A stretch of 64,000 nucleotides of DNA, taken from assembly GCF_028372415.1 (NCBI RefSeq), contig NC_092878.1, positions 31,711,903 through 31,775,902 on the forward strand, read 5' to 3'. The notes below the pieces were generated by a model that was not told the DNA's origin, made no database searches, and saw only the letters and a program-made list of their open reading frames with translations. This DNA comes from Notamacropus eugenii (taxonomy: Eukaryota > Chordata > Mammalia > Diprotodontia > Macropodidae). Position numbers and translations under genes: made by a program. Position 1 is the first letter of the stretch. The number at the start of each line of letters is the position of its first letter. Positions 22,561 to 35,072 of this stretch are shown here, piece by piece.

Positions 22561-23527
22561 TTCACGGTGCCTCACCCAATACAAAAACCCACAGTAGATG
22601 GTCAAATTATTCATTTTTCAACTGTGTAGTGCAACAAATAAACCAAAATGCTACTTCATATTTTCATACGTGCCTTAAATGTCTAAGGAACGCCAATTTT
22701 AAGCCTACAAGTGACACCAAGTTGGTTGTGGCTAGCAAACATCTGCTAGCAACCTGTGAGAAAGAATGAGATGCTGAAATAGCCTTAAGCTGGAGAGGTG
22801 ATTAAAAAGAAACAGGATATAGTTCAATAGAGTACAAGGAAGAAAAACAAGCTATAAAATTCAAAGGTAAAGAATGACCAACTGGCACAAGGGCAACAAC
22901 AAAAAAAATTGAGGCAGCATGAAAATTTACCAGGTGATATAAATTATTACCTAAGCACAACAATGGGAGTTATATAAGGGAATGAATACAACATATAAGA
23001 ACTTTAGGATGTTCTGCCAAACCTGTACTTATCAGACTCTCAAAAAAATATGGTCCATTTTGGGCTTCACAAACTAGATGTGGAACACTGGAACTGGTGG
23101 TTCCAGAGAAAAGTAGCAAAAATAAAGATTCAGGGAAATGGAAACCTTGAGGAAAAATTCAACTTGGAGGGGAAAACCCTAAAAACCCTAAAAAATCCTA
23201 AAAAACAGAAAAGGATTATATATTGATAAAGGTGAATTAATACTATTTTTACATAGATGAAACAAAAGAAAATAAGTTGCTAAATTCTGCAAAAAATGCC
23301 TTTGAAAACATTTAGGGTAATTTATAAAAAAAAAAAAAAAAAGATCACTGAGGTGAGTAGGTTAAGTGTGGTAATTCAAGGAGGCAGAGGGTGAACTTCT
23401 GGCGATCCCTAATGGCTACTTCATTCTAAAACATCCCAAAGTCTCCTGAGAGTGCCCCACTCATTCATTGTCAGCTCTCTAACCTAAAGTGTCTCCCTCT
23501 TTTCCCTAAATGAACCTGTATTCTTAC
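22560..23527. other. No exon seen downstream of ZSCAN29 exon 2
   Basis: AT-rich sequence with an A-run at 23326-23342 and short CCTAAAA repeats at 23175-23205. No zinc-finger or Myb-like coding sequence was seen on either strand. Confidence 0.5.
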
Positions 23528-24429
23528 CAGTCCTTTGATGAGGTCTGAGCTTCTCTTTTAGGTTAAGTTGTTCCTGGGGCCTTAGTTCTGGGCAACTTGC
23601 CCATTCTTTCTTGGCCACAGCCTTGGGCTGGGACTCCCCTGCTTCCTGCTGAACACTTAGTAACTGCAGAGGTGATCTTAGAGGTGTCACCTTCTCTGCT
23701 CGAACTTCCTGCCCTTTCACAGGGACAGCGACCTAGACAGAATACCCGTTAGTTCTCAATGACAAGCTAGATTAGGGTGGGTTTCCAAGGATAAATACTT
23801 GAAATCAAAGGAGATCATCCCACAGGGGCAGAACCACACATCCCACTCCCCAGGCAGCAAAGAGCTTGAGAAAGGGGAGATCAAGATGCTACATTTGGTA
23901 AAGAAGTTCAAAACAATGCCCTCCTTTTATTCCCGGTACAAGAAACTGCTGAAACATTTTGGCATAGTAGATGGAGGATCAGCCAAACGGTCACCCACTG
24001 GTTTCCGTGGCAGAAATAATACCCATCGTACAGAGAGCCAAAGGGCCCTGTTGTACCCCCACTTCTCCTGTCGTGTGGTCCCTCACCCTGCTTTCGGAAT
24101 CCCCCGCTCCTCCCCGGGCACTCCGGCCTCTTGGGTTCTCTCTCCAAATCTTCTACCAGGGTCACGGCTTCCTCTCCGCTCTCTGGACGATGCTCCTGTA
24201 CCCAGGGCTGACTCTCCCCAGGCAGGACGGTCAGGAATTGCTCCAGCACCAGGGTCTCCAGGATTTGCTCCTTGGTCCGAACCTCTGGCCGTAACCACCT
24301 ACAGCACAGCTCCCAGAGCTGGCTGAAAGCTTCCCGGGGCCCAGCCACCTCCTGGTAGTGGAATCTCCGGAACCGCTGTCGGAAGGTCTCCGAGTTCCCC
24401 ACATCGCCTCTCAGAGCGGACTTGGCCAT
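23528..24429 (-). CDS. ZSCAN29: ZSCAN29, first two coding exons (SCAN domain); gene partial in window
   Basis: The first coding exon, 24429 down to 24087, starts [20 protein letters not shown] and carries a complete SCAN domain with family signatures such as [18 protein letters not shown] and [16 protein letters not shown] domains mediate dimerisation between zinc-finger transcription factors. The second coding exon, 23732 to 23528, starts [10 protein letters not shown] and ends before a GTAAGA donor; it matches the ZSCAN29 linker. The human protein continues with two Myb/SANT-like modules and six C2H2 fingers. None of these was found in the remaining 23.5 kb of the window in the transcribed direction. 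Exon 1 with donor G|GTGAGG is 343 nt and ends in phase 1, but exon 2 reads in phase 0. One G fewer would give a perfect CAG|GTGAGG in phase, so an extra base is suspected. The gene lies head-to-head with TUBGCP4. Confidence 0.9.
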
Positions 24430-25458
24430 CGTTCACAGAGGAGGCAGTCTGACATCAGACGGAGGTGTGGCAGCCGGGGCTTCCCCCGGCCTCCTCTCTG
24501 TCTTTGGGGACCTGCGGGAGGAGCTTCTCCCTGGGCAGAGAGGAATGGGAGGGTCCCAGGGGGCGCCCATTCATCCAAGGCCGTCCCAGGGCCAGCCTGA
24601 AGGAACCAGCTGGACTGGGAGCAGAAGCCAGGGTTAGGGACGGGAGCGGGGCTGCCCCAAAGCTGCCTCTGCGGCCTGAAGCAGCGAACCGCGTGTACTG
24701 ACCGCACCTCCACAGCACCGGGGGGTCTGGATCCTAACGGCTGCCAGGCGGCGGGAGGGGCCAGCGGCCCAGCACCCAGCACCCAGCAGGGGGCCCTCAC
24801 GGCCCGCCCCCCGCCCGATCCGAGCCCTTCCCAGAGCCCTCCGCGCCTGCCCCGCCCCCTCCGCTCCACTTTCACCACCTCCCCAGGCAACAATCGATGC
24901 AGGAACGTGTGGTCTTTGTTTTCCTCTAGTTTGGGGAACCTCGGGGTCCCGGCCCGTAACGGGCACGACAGGGGAGGGCCGGGTGGGCCCTGGGGGTCAC
25001 CGTGAGCTGGGGGTGACAGCCGACGGGGGAGCGCTTCTACACGGGGGACAAGACCCTGCGGAGAGGACCTGGGGTGTCCCGGAGCCTGGCGGAGGGAGGG
25101 AGATCGGGGTTCGGGAAAGGACAGGGCGCCCGGGCTTCGGTCTCTTTGTCTCGGCTCCCTCCGGCCGGGTCACTCTTGGCGTCGTCCCGTCCTTTCCAGA
25201 CGGTCACTGATTGGGCTGAGGGGAGCCCCAGGCACCCCCGTCCCGGCCTGCCTCCTCCATCTGTCCGCTCCTCTCCACCCCCGCCCCCTCCCACCGCTCC
25301 CCCCGAACCGAGTCCGGTCCCCGCCTCCCGGAGGGCCTCACCCGCTCCCGCTCCGGCCCCGGCCCGGCTCTCCAGCCTCCCAGACCAGCTCCCAAACCGG
25401 AAGTCCGCGCGGGAGACACCGAGGACCTTAGGGCGCGTGCGCCAAGGCCGCTGCCTGG

Positions 25459-25476
25459 ACTACGTCTCCCAGAGAG
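25459..25476 (+). promoter_or_regulatory. ZNF143/Staf-type motif 1 (ACTACGTCTCCCAGAGAG)
   Basis: This matches the well-known ACTACAATTCCCAGxxTGC promoter motif at most positions (ACTACnnnTCCCAG). It lies about 290 bp upstream of the TUBGCP4 ATG, just after the NRF1-like site. The same motif recurs in the same orientation 172 bp downstream. Confidence 0.65.
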
Positions 25477-25630
25477 CTCGGTGGACTAGAAGCGAACGTG
25501 GTCGCTCCGACCAAGCTACGTGAACGCTTCCGGGCTTCCATTGGCAGGGAAAAGGAAGCCCTCGCGCTGGCCGGTGCCTTTTTCTCTTCCTCGAAGGAAC
25601 TGTCTTTCCCGGCTAGTTGATTCGGCCGGA

Positions 25631-25649
25631 ACTACACTTCCCAGCGGGC
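25631..25649 (+). promoter_or_regulatory. ZNF143/Staf-type motif 2 (ACTACACTTCCCAGCGGGC)
   Basis: This is a close match to the ACTACAATTCCCAGCATGC class of vertebrate promoter elements bound by ZNF143. It lies 97 bp upstream of the TUBGCP4 start codon, so it is either in the core promoter or the 5' UTR. It is the stronger of the two copies. Confidence 0.75.
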
Positions 25650-25745
25650 CTTGCGCACAGCGGCTGGAGCAGCGCTCCTCCCCCGACGGCCGGGGGAGCT
25701 CGCGCCGGCGGACGCTGCCTCAGCGGCCCGCTGCCCGCCGTGGGG

Positions 25746-28700
25746 ATGATCCACGAGCTGCTCTTGGCTTTGAGCGGGTACCCGGGTGCCATCTTCACCT
25801 GGAACAAGCGGAGCGGCCTCCAGGTACGGCCCACCCTGAAGGGAGCGCTAATTGGAACTCCACCTGACGGGGAAAGCAAGGGGCGGAGTTAAGAGTGCCA
25901 GTGTTTAGGGCCGGGGCGGGACCTGGGGGGGGCGGGGTAAGGCGGTCAGAGGGGCGGGACCCTGGGAGTAGGGAGCGTGGACGGACTGCGGGGCCTGCGG
26001 TGGAGGAGCGGGGGGCGGGGCTTGGCCTGGGAGCCGCTAATGAGGGGGCGGAGCCTGGAAAAGGGCGGGAGGGGGTCGGCTCCCGGGGCTCTGGCGCGGG
26101 CTGGGGTAGAGGGGCGGGGCCACGACCGGGGTCTGCGCGAGAGGGCTGAAGAGAATGAATGGCCGAGGGAGAATTGTGTCACTTCACCCTGCCTGCCTCA
26201 GTTTCCTCATCTGTAAAATAAGCTAGAGAAGGAAAGGGCAAGCAGCTGCAGCGTCTGCCTAGGAACCCCAAGACGGTCCAAGGTGATTGCGGACCCTGCG
26301 CTGTGTTTTACGGTAACCAGCCCGGTCTGTAAGAATTAAGAAATGAAGCAGGCGGGTCAGACTTCTCCGAGGTCCGAGGTCCGCCCCCGCCTTGGCCGCC
26401 TCACAGCAGGGGTCCCCTGCCAGGCTCAGGCTGCCCTTTGACCCGAGCCCCCCTCCAGAGGCTCTGACCGTGCAGCCCCTCCTACGAGCCTCTTCTCCCT
26501 TGGACCCCCTGCTGGGAGAAGCTGCCCGCGCTGCGCCCTCTTCGTTCCTGACCCTCTGCAGTCTGTCTCTTGACCCCATCATTCAACGAAACTAGACTCT
26601 TCAGGTTACTAATGGTCTCTTTATTGGCAAGTCCTTGCTTCAGTATTTGACGTTTTACGCCCCCCCCAGCCCCCAGCTCCCGGACACTCCTCTCTCAGTT
26701 TGTAATACTTAATTTCCCCCCACCCGACTTTTGCCTACGTATGTGACCACTCCTCAGCTCCCCGGATGCAGGTGTGCCTGTGCCCTCTCCTTTCTCAGGG
26801 ACCTCGTTATCTTCCCCCCGCGGATGGCATCCTGCCTGGATATGCAGCCTTAGTCTCTTTCCCTGCATAGACACCTCACACCCTGCCCGTTAGGTATTTT
26901 AAACCAGGTGTTTTATAAGAAATTCAAACTCCACGTGTCCAAAAAGCCCTCCTCTCCATCCCTGAATCTCCTTTTCCTCCTGCTGACTTCCCGGTTCCTG
27001 TCCAAAGCTCCGTCTCCCCAGGCTCCCAGCCCAGATCCAGCCTTCCCTGTCCTTCTCCCTTAGCCTCCGTGTCTATCAGCGAGTCCTGCCTCTGCCTCTC
27101 ACACCCAAGCCGCCTCCTGAATGCATCCTCCCCGGGGTTCCCTTCTAAAACATGGACCTGACCATTTCCCTCCCCTGCCCAAGGAGCATTCCTAGCTCTG
27201 GCTGGGCTCTAGGCTCAGACTTCTCCACCGGGCATGGAGTATACCCTCACAGTCTAACTCCGGAGTGATCGATTAGACATGAGTACCCTTGACGCACTCC
27301 CTTGCAGCCAAACTGAGCCCATGCAATTCCCTTTCTCCTCCTTGTGCCTGTCACAGGCTGTGCCCTCTTCCTGGAGGCCCTTAGGTGCCATCTCCTCCAT
27401 GAGGCGCCGGCCCGCAGCTGCTAGTTCTCCCCTTGAAAAATTGTATTGTGTACGTTCTGTATTGACTTGCTTGCAAATATGTCGTATCTCCGCAGTGGAA
27501 TACTTAGATCCTTGAGGAAAAGGACGATTTTTCTTTGCCTAGCACAATGCCAAGCCTATAATGAGAACTTAATAAATACTTGCTGATTGATTATCTGCTC
27601 CTACTTGCATGCTAATGAATGCTGCTAGAGGAAGTCCCAGCACTGCTAATTAGGTCTTCCACAAATGGATATTACTTAATCTTGACTTGGCCTTCACTTC
27701 TGCTTGCCAGTTCTCTTCCCTGATTGACCTTCTGTCGTACTTGTCTCCCACCCCTTCCCTGCTCCCTCTGGACAGCAGGTCTCAACTCACACTTCACTCA
27801 AAGTTCAGGACTGTTCATCATGAGCTTCCTCTTCTCCTCTGTGGAATGTTAAGGGAATTTGAAGATCTTCTTTGACCATTAATAGACACATAGAGCCCTG
27901 GCTACAGGGAGTTTCTAATTAAGTGCTGGGGCACCTTCAAGCTCCTGAGCACTCAGCCAATCAGATGCCAAGTCTTTGTTATATATTCTGGGAGTAGGCA
28001 TTTGCTTTGGGGGTCCACTCATAAGAAGGATCTTTGGATTTCTTTGATTTCCTGGTGGAGATTCTGAGTAGCCATATGTTCGGAGCCCACACATCTCCGC
28101 CCCACACCCCGACTGCTCCGATGGCTGTGCTCCCTCAATCCAGTGATGTACATAAAGTGTACAGCAATATTGCTTTACCCAGACTGTTGGAGTTCTGTAT
28201 GTCTTTGTGCTAATTTCTCTGCTTGCATTTTCTCCAAGTTCAGGGTGCTGACTTTTCCCCTGAACTAGTGAATGTAATTAAAGTAGGATTGTTAACCCCT
28301 TTTTGAGCAGTCTTTCCTTTAAAAGCAGATCAAAGAACCTGTGCTAGCAGGCCATCCTGGGTGTGCTAGGGTGCTTGCTAATATACTCTGTTATGTACTT
28401 CAAATCATCTCGGTGTTATCCTCTCCTTTGCATTAGTCAAGGAAGAAGACATGGCCCTTCTCTTCACTAATGCCAAAGCCTCTACTTCAGAGATTCCTTG
28501 AACTTGGTTTTTTTTTTTTAACAGTTTGATAACATTTTCAATATAATTAGTTCTTTTGGCAATCTCATGCTTTTTATTTTTGCATATTTACAAACTTTTC
28601 TGAAAAAGGGGTCTTTGGCCTTCACCAGACATGATCTGCCAAAGGAGTCCATGACACAGTAAAAATGAAGAAGCCCTATTCTACTAAAACCTTTGATCAC

Positions 28701-31700
28701 CTCCTCTCCTATCTCCTCTGGGAACTTGCTCTTTCAGATATCTCTTTGCTCTCCCAAATTTCTAATCTCTCCCTGTCCACCGGCTCTTTCCATGATGCCC
28801 CATAAACATGCCAGCTGTTTTCTGTTAAACTTCTAGAAAAAGCTGTCTGCACTCATTGCTTCTACTTTCTCATTTCCCACATGTTTTTCAACCTCCTGCA
28901 TCCTTGCTTCTGTCCTCACCACTTGGCTAAAGTTACTGTGTATAAGGTTACCAGTGATCTCTGTATTATTAATTCCAGTGGTCTTTTCTCAGTCCTCATC
29001 ATTCTTGACTTCTCTGCCTCCTCTTTCTGACTTTCCCATCTCTGGATTTGTATGACATTGTTCTTTCATACTTCTCTTCCTCTCTGCTCTACCCATCCTT
29101 CTCAGTCTCTTTGCAGGATCTTCATCCATATCCTCCCGTAAGCACTGTCCCTGGGTGGGAGCACCACAGTGCTGGGTCCTGGACCCTCTTCTCCTTTACC
29201 TCTACTCTTTTACGGTGTTCACCTCTTGTTCCCGTGGGACCAACTGTTATCTCTTGGCAGATAGCCCTCATCTCAGTCCTGAGCTCTGGTGCCACATCTC
29301 CAACTATCCGTTAAACAACTGAAACTCTGAGTCATCCTTCATTCTTCCTTTAGCCTTTTCGTCCCCCAGGGATCAATCTGTTGGTAAGTCATACCTCTTC
29401 TGCCTCCATGACATTCTCACCTACGTTCTTTTCTCTCCTCTCATGGGAGCCTTCCTACTTGTGGTCCTCATCACCTTTCACCTGGACTATTGTAGTAACC
29501 TCTGATTTGCACTCCCTCCCTTTTTTCAGTCTGTTCTTTTTATGCCAAAGTCATATCCTTAAAGAATAGGTTTAACCATGCTACTCTTCTGCTCATGAAG
29601 CTTTAATGGCTCCCTGTTGCCTCTAAAATCAAATGCAAATTCACCAGTGTATGCCTTGAAATTGGAATAACTTTCTAATTGTTCTCCTTGCATCTGGTCT
29701 CCTCTTCTTCAGTCCACCCTCCACAGAGCTACCAAAGTAATGTTCTTAAAGCATATGTATGATCTTGTCATTCCTCTGCTCAAGGAGTTTCAATGGTGAT
29801 TTTTTGGCACTGGAAAAAAATTCAGACTTTTTTTGGGGAGAAGGGGAAGGGATCAGAGACACTTAAAGCCCTTCCCAGTTTGGCTCCAGCTTTTTTTTAC
29901 ACTAGGGTTACATATTACTTTCCTTTATATACTAAATGTTCCATCTGTACTGGGTTCTATTTATTCTTAGGAGAGAGCACCCCATCTCCTCTCTCTATGC
30001 CTTTACCCATGCTGTGCCCCATGCCTAAAAGGCTTTCCTTTTTCATTTTGCCTCTTGGGACCCCGCTCTCTTCAAGCTTCAGCTCAGAAGATAAGATGCC
30101 TCTTCCCATTTCCCATTTGTTGATACCCTTCCCCCATGACTTTTTATACATGTTGTATTTACTTATCTGTATTGCTCAGTATGATGTAAACTCCTTAAGA
30201 GCAGATGCAGCTGCATTTTTCCTCTGTTGCTCACCGTGCCTGTCCCAGAGGTGCTCAGAAAGTGGTCGTGAAATTGAAGAGCTCAGCCAAGGAGAAGGAG
30301 TCGGCGCTGTTCTTCCTCTTCTTTTTGAATTTTTTTGTGTTTAACCTGTGGTTTGGGTGGATTTTTTCCCTAAACTTTCCAAATTTAGCAACTTAGAAAG
30401 TTGTCTTATTTATAGACTTTCTCATCTTTGGTATTTAGTGAAGTGATAGGGTTTGAGAAGAGGAGAATTCTCTTACTTTTTTTGTTTAATTTCTTCATAC
30501 AATTGCCTTGCATTGTCTCTTGAGTAGTTTTTTTTTTTTTTAAGTTTTCATATGCATATGTTGGTGTGCCTCTTCATATCCCCTACAACTAGCACAGTCC
30601 TGGGCACACAGAAGGTGCTTGGTAAGTGTTTATTTATTGGTGGAATGTTAGAGATGGCAAGGCTGAAGGGATTAGGAAGGAAAAGGTAATTGCTTATTAC
30701 ATAGCTGCCTTGACCTCCTTCCAGATTATGAAAGTCCATTCAGGTGATGGATTCAAAATGTAGAATGAGACATTTTTTAGACCTAGACAGTACAAGAATT
30801 TGTTTGGCCCAACTATACACATTTATTACAGGGGTTTTGTTTTTCTTTTTTTCTTTTTAATGAGAGAGAAGGAGAGAAAGAAAATAAATGCTTGTTAATT
30901 GAAATTTTACATTTAAAAAATAAACACCATTTTCTTTTTAAGTGATATTTACATGAACAAAAAAAACTCAGTTTTTTATAGTCTATGATGAATTTGTTAT
31001 AATCACTTTAAAAAGATGCCAGTAATGTGCAAATAGTTATATTTTACAGAACTCTTCTGATAAATACACCTCACAAAAGGCAGAATGAGGAGAAAAAAAT
31101 GTCATCATAAAACATTTGGAGAAAAACATCCTGTCATTATTGTAAAGCATTTGGAGTATCCTCAGGGTGGGAGTCAAATGAATCAGAGGCATCTGTGTCC
31201 TTAATGTTGTTACCACTTTTGTAGGTGTCACAGGACTTTCCGTTTCTCCATCCGAGTGAAACCAGCGTCCTGAATCGACTCTGCCGCCTTGGCACGGACT
31301 ATATTCCCTTACAGAGTTCATTGAACGATATACAGGCCATGTGCAGCAGCAGGTGGGTGGTCGGCCCTTGAGGACAGTGGTGATGTTTTTTATACGTCTT
31401 GCATTTGGGCTCAGAAGAGCGCCAAGTATCGGTAGTATTAATAGTAACATTAATAACAGTGTTACGAATAATATTAATGACAGGAACATTTATAGAGTCA
31501 CTGAATTTGAGAATTAAATAGCCCAAACTCTTACTACAAGCAGTCCTTGAAGACTTCTAAAGGGAGAGAATTCATTACTTCCTGAGGTAACCCATTCCCT
31601 GCTTGGATAGGTCTAAGTCAGGGGCGGGGAACCTGCAGCCTCATGGCCACATGTGGCCTTCTAGGTCCTCAGGTACAGTCTGTTGATTGAGTCCAAGTTT

Positions 31701-34700
31701 TACAGAACAAAGGAGATATGTTCTGTGAAGTTTAGGTTCAGTCAAAGGGCCACTTTTGAGGACCTAGAGGACCACATGTGGCCTTGAGGACACGGGTTCC
31801 CCACCCCTGGTAGATGTTAGGAAGTTTTTTCCTGACATTGAGTATAAATTTGCCTCTCTGTGATTTCAACTCCTAGCTTCCTAGAAGCATAACAGATCCA
31901 TGTGATGAATGAAAGAGAGAGTCCTGTGGAAGATGGAATTCCCCTAAGGTTATTTACAAATGTGTCGTTATTTGAATTGTTTTTCCTGTAAGTTCTGGGA
32001 GTTTTTGTTCTACAGCATAAGAGTCAGCAGCGTACGATGTGAAGAGTGCTGGGTGGGGATCTGGTTCTGTCACATACTTCCTATGTGACCTTTGAGGAAG
32101 TAACAGAACCTCTCTGGTCTCAGAAGAACATCTGTCTATGAGTGGCATTATACACATTAGAAAGAGAGAGAAGGGAGTTGGAGGCTGGTTTTAAATTTAG
32201 ACTTCTGGCTGGGCTTTTGCTCAAGTTGGAGTTAAAAATATGGGTTCCGCAGATCCAATAGTTCTCAAGGAAGATGGATTTTTTTCAACAGAGGAGGAAT
32301 TCTGTCCTTTTTCTTTTTTCATCACAAAGTTTTTATTCTTCCTTAAGGCAAAGGGTTAAGAAGGTTCTGGCTTAAAATAAACATGACATCAGTTTTGGAA
32401 GGTGGGAATAGGAATTATGACTCACACTGATATAAATATTTACAAAATGCTTTCCTCGCAACATCCTTTTAGGTAGGGAGTATAAATATATTTTTCCCAT
32501 TTTACAGAGAAGTAAACCCAGGCTCAGAGAAGTGAGGTGACTTTGCTTCAGGCTGTTCACCTAATCGGTCTTGGAACCAGCACTAGAGTTCAGTTTTCCT
32601 TTGTCTTAGGACCAGTGCTCCACACTGCACCAAATCTGGACTCAGTCCCCAGTTCTACCTCTTGTGACCTTGGACAGATCACTTAACCTCTCTGAACCTC
32701 TTCCTCATCTCTGAAGTGAGAAAGTTGGACTGGATGAACTCCAAGGACCTTTGGTGTTGTCAGTCTGTGGTCCAACAATGTTAATGGGCAAACTATTTCC
32801 CTCACTCCTTTGTATGTTTCTTCTTACGGAGGTTAATTTGACACAGCTATTCAAACATCAGCAGTACAACTAATAATGACGTAATAACAACAAAAAGGAT
32901 AGTATTTAAATAATACTTAAAGGATTTTGTAAAGCACTTGACAGATGTACCATTTGGTCCTCACAGCAGCTCTGGGAGGTAGGTGCTGTTAGTATCCTCA
33001 TTTTACAAAGGAAACTGAGGCAGACAGAGGAAGTTTTACATGTCTAGGGTTCCACAGCTAGGAGGTGTTTTGAAGCCATATTTGAACTCAGGTCTTTGTG
33101 ACTCCAGGTTCAGCACTTGATCTGCAAGTCCCAATCCTGGAGCTAATTTAATTAGCCTTTGTTTAATCGCAGGATCACCATCTGTCCCAGCAAGGCCAGG
33201 GTGGATTACATGGAATTTATTTGCGGGCCTTCTGCACAGGTCTGGACTCCATCCTGCAGCCATATCGTCAAGCACTGCTTGACTTGGAGCAAGAGGTGAG
33301 GTAGAGAAGAGGAGAAAGAAGCAGGCAGTAATGCCCCTGAGTCCCCCAGTTTCCTCACTAGACCACATCCTTGGAAAGAAAATGCGGTCCTCCCTCCCCA
33401 CCATAGCTTGTCTTCCTTTAATTAGGGTTTCAGAATTGGGAAAATGCCTTTAATGAGCATATACCACTATAAGCTCTCCGTATTGTTCACTTAATGATCA
33501 AAGTAACTTCTTGCCTCTGTAAGAGGTTCCAGGGTATTCTGTGAACATTTTGCTTTCAGTTTTTAGTGACCTGTATCACTTTAGTGACCCTGTATCTTCT
33601 GTGGGAACCTAAAAGCACTCATTACCACAAGGTCTGTTCTCTCCCTCTCCCCAGCCAGTGTTCTTAGGTCATAGGTTAGAAACTTTTTGAGATGGTGTTT
33701 TTCTAATTATGTTTTTTATTGCAGTTCCTTGCTGACGCTCACCTTTCCATATCACATGTCAATTACTCCTTGGACCAGGTATCTTTGTAGATAATGGAAT
33801 ATCTTGGGTTCTTTTTGTCTGTTCTCTCAGTCTTTTAGGTATATTTGACTAATCTAGTATTTTGAAGAGCTCTCCTACTTCCAGATTCGGAATTTGAATC
33901 TAAAATTTTACATTTTGTACTTTTAATCTGCTTTATTATATGAGCATTATTTCATGAATTCTGAAGATAAATCGTCTCTTAACATTTGGTACTAAAGTTG
34001 TCCATGTTGATGTTATACTGACTATCCTGCCAGCCTCCAAAATAGGTGTTTCTAGCTAAAGATAGGCTGAGAGGAGTAGGCCCTTTTTTTGCCTCTTCTG
34101 GCTGGAGTTGATCTCTCTATCTTCATTCAGAAACGCCATCATTTCCAGAGCTTATGTTTATACTCCCTCTCTTACATTTGGAACACGTAAGAGATTACAT
34201 TAGATTAATTAACTTTTGCTTTGCTTTGTAGTTCCAACTTCTTTTTCCCTCAGTGATGGTTGTTGTTGAACAGATTAAGAGTCAGAAGGTAAGCACTTCT
34301 TTTATTCTGGTTAATGATGTACGTAATTCAGTGTGCTTAGTGATTTGCACCACATAGATTTCTTCAAACTGTTGTGTTTGGGGGAACCATGAAATTAGAC
34401 CTGAGAAGGAAAGGCATCATACATGTTGATCATTGATGGGAGCAAGGAGCTTTTTCCTCAAGGTCATGCTTCAGTATTAAGAGGTCACCATGCCTAAGTC
34501 ATTCACCTAACTTTGTTAAATGTACTTTTTACTTAGGTTGTTGCTATTATTACTGTCATGGAAAAATTGATTCCAAGTATTCTGGGAGACTGTTGGCTTT
34601 TGGGATCTGAGCTAGTAACTCTGAGATCAGCAAGTGCTGAGTAGATTACCTAGTCAAGTTGGGTTGTGAAAAGTACCCTCTGGCTCCCTGAGTCCTTTTC

Positions 34701-35021
34701 TCTTGAGTTGTTATAAGAACAATCACAGGAAGCAGCCTTGAAAGTAGTATAATTTTTACAAATTCATCCACAGCATTTTAAAAAAATCTGCAGTGAGACA
34801 ATTGGGTTGCATGTGACACACTCCTGTCCTCTTTCCCTCCTTCTACGCACTCCCAACCCCAGAGATATTTAATGAGACCTTTGTAAATGTCACACAGATG
34901 CAGAATACATATCAATACTAATGTATATGGGCTCCCTCCCTCTTGCCCCCTTCTCTTTCTCTCCCCCCCCAACTCTGATCTGTCTGTCTGCCTCTCTTAC
35001 ACATACACACTTGTACTTATG

Positions 35022-35072
<51 letters not shown>

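Larger units (their letters stand above)
24400..26150. promoter_or_regulatory. CpG island, probable bidirectional promoter of ZSCAN29 and TUBGCP4
   Basis: This is an abrupt GC- and CpG-rich block in an otherwise AT-rich window. It covers the SCAN exon start, the gap between the two genes and TUBGCP4 exon 1. It holds repeated GC boxes (ggggcgggg and its complement, especially 25910-26120), an ETS-like ACCGGAAGT at 25396-25404, an NRF1-like GCGCGTGCGC at 25433-25442, an inverted CCAAT box (ATTGG, 25540-25544) and two ZNF143-type motifs. No TATA box is apparent, which is typical of housekeeping bidirectional promoters. Transcription start sites cannot be set from sequence alone. Confidence 0.85.

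Noticed and set aside
23170-23210. CCCTAAAA-like units resembling a telomere repeat
   Set aside because: Only three imperfect units in AT-rich sequence; not a telomeric tract.
23799-24326. A 175-codon plus-strand open frame
   Set aside because: It is antisense to the conserved SCAN exon of ZSCAN29 and is a shadow of GC-rich coding sequence.
24411-26216. Many overlapping long open frames on both strands
   Set aside because: The CpG island has few stops by chance; none matches a known protein apart from TUBGCP4 exon 1 and the ZSCAN29 exon.
29793-30344. 183-codon plus-strand open frame with hydrophobic stretches
   Set aside because: It lies in the L2 3' region; the hydrophobicity comes from pyrimidine-rich repeat sequence.
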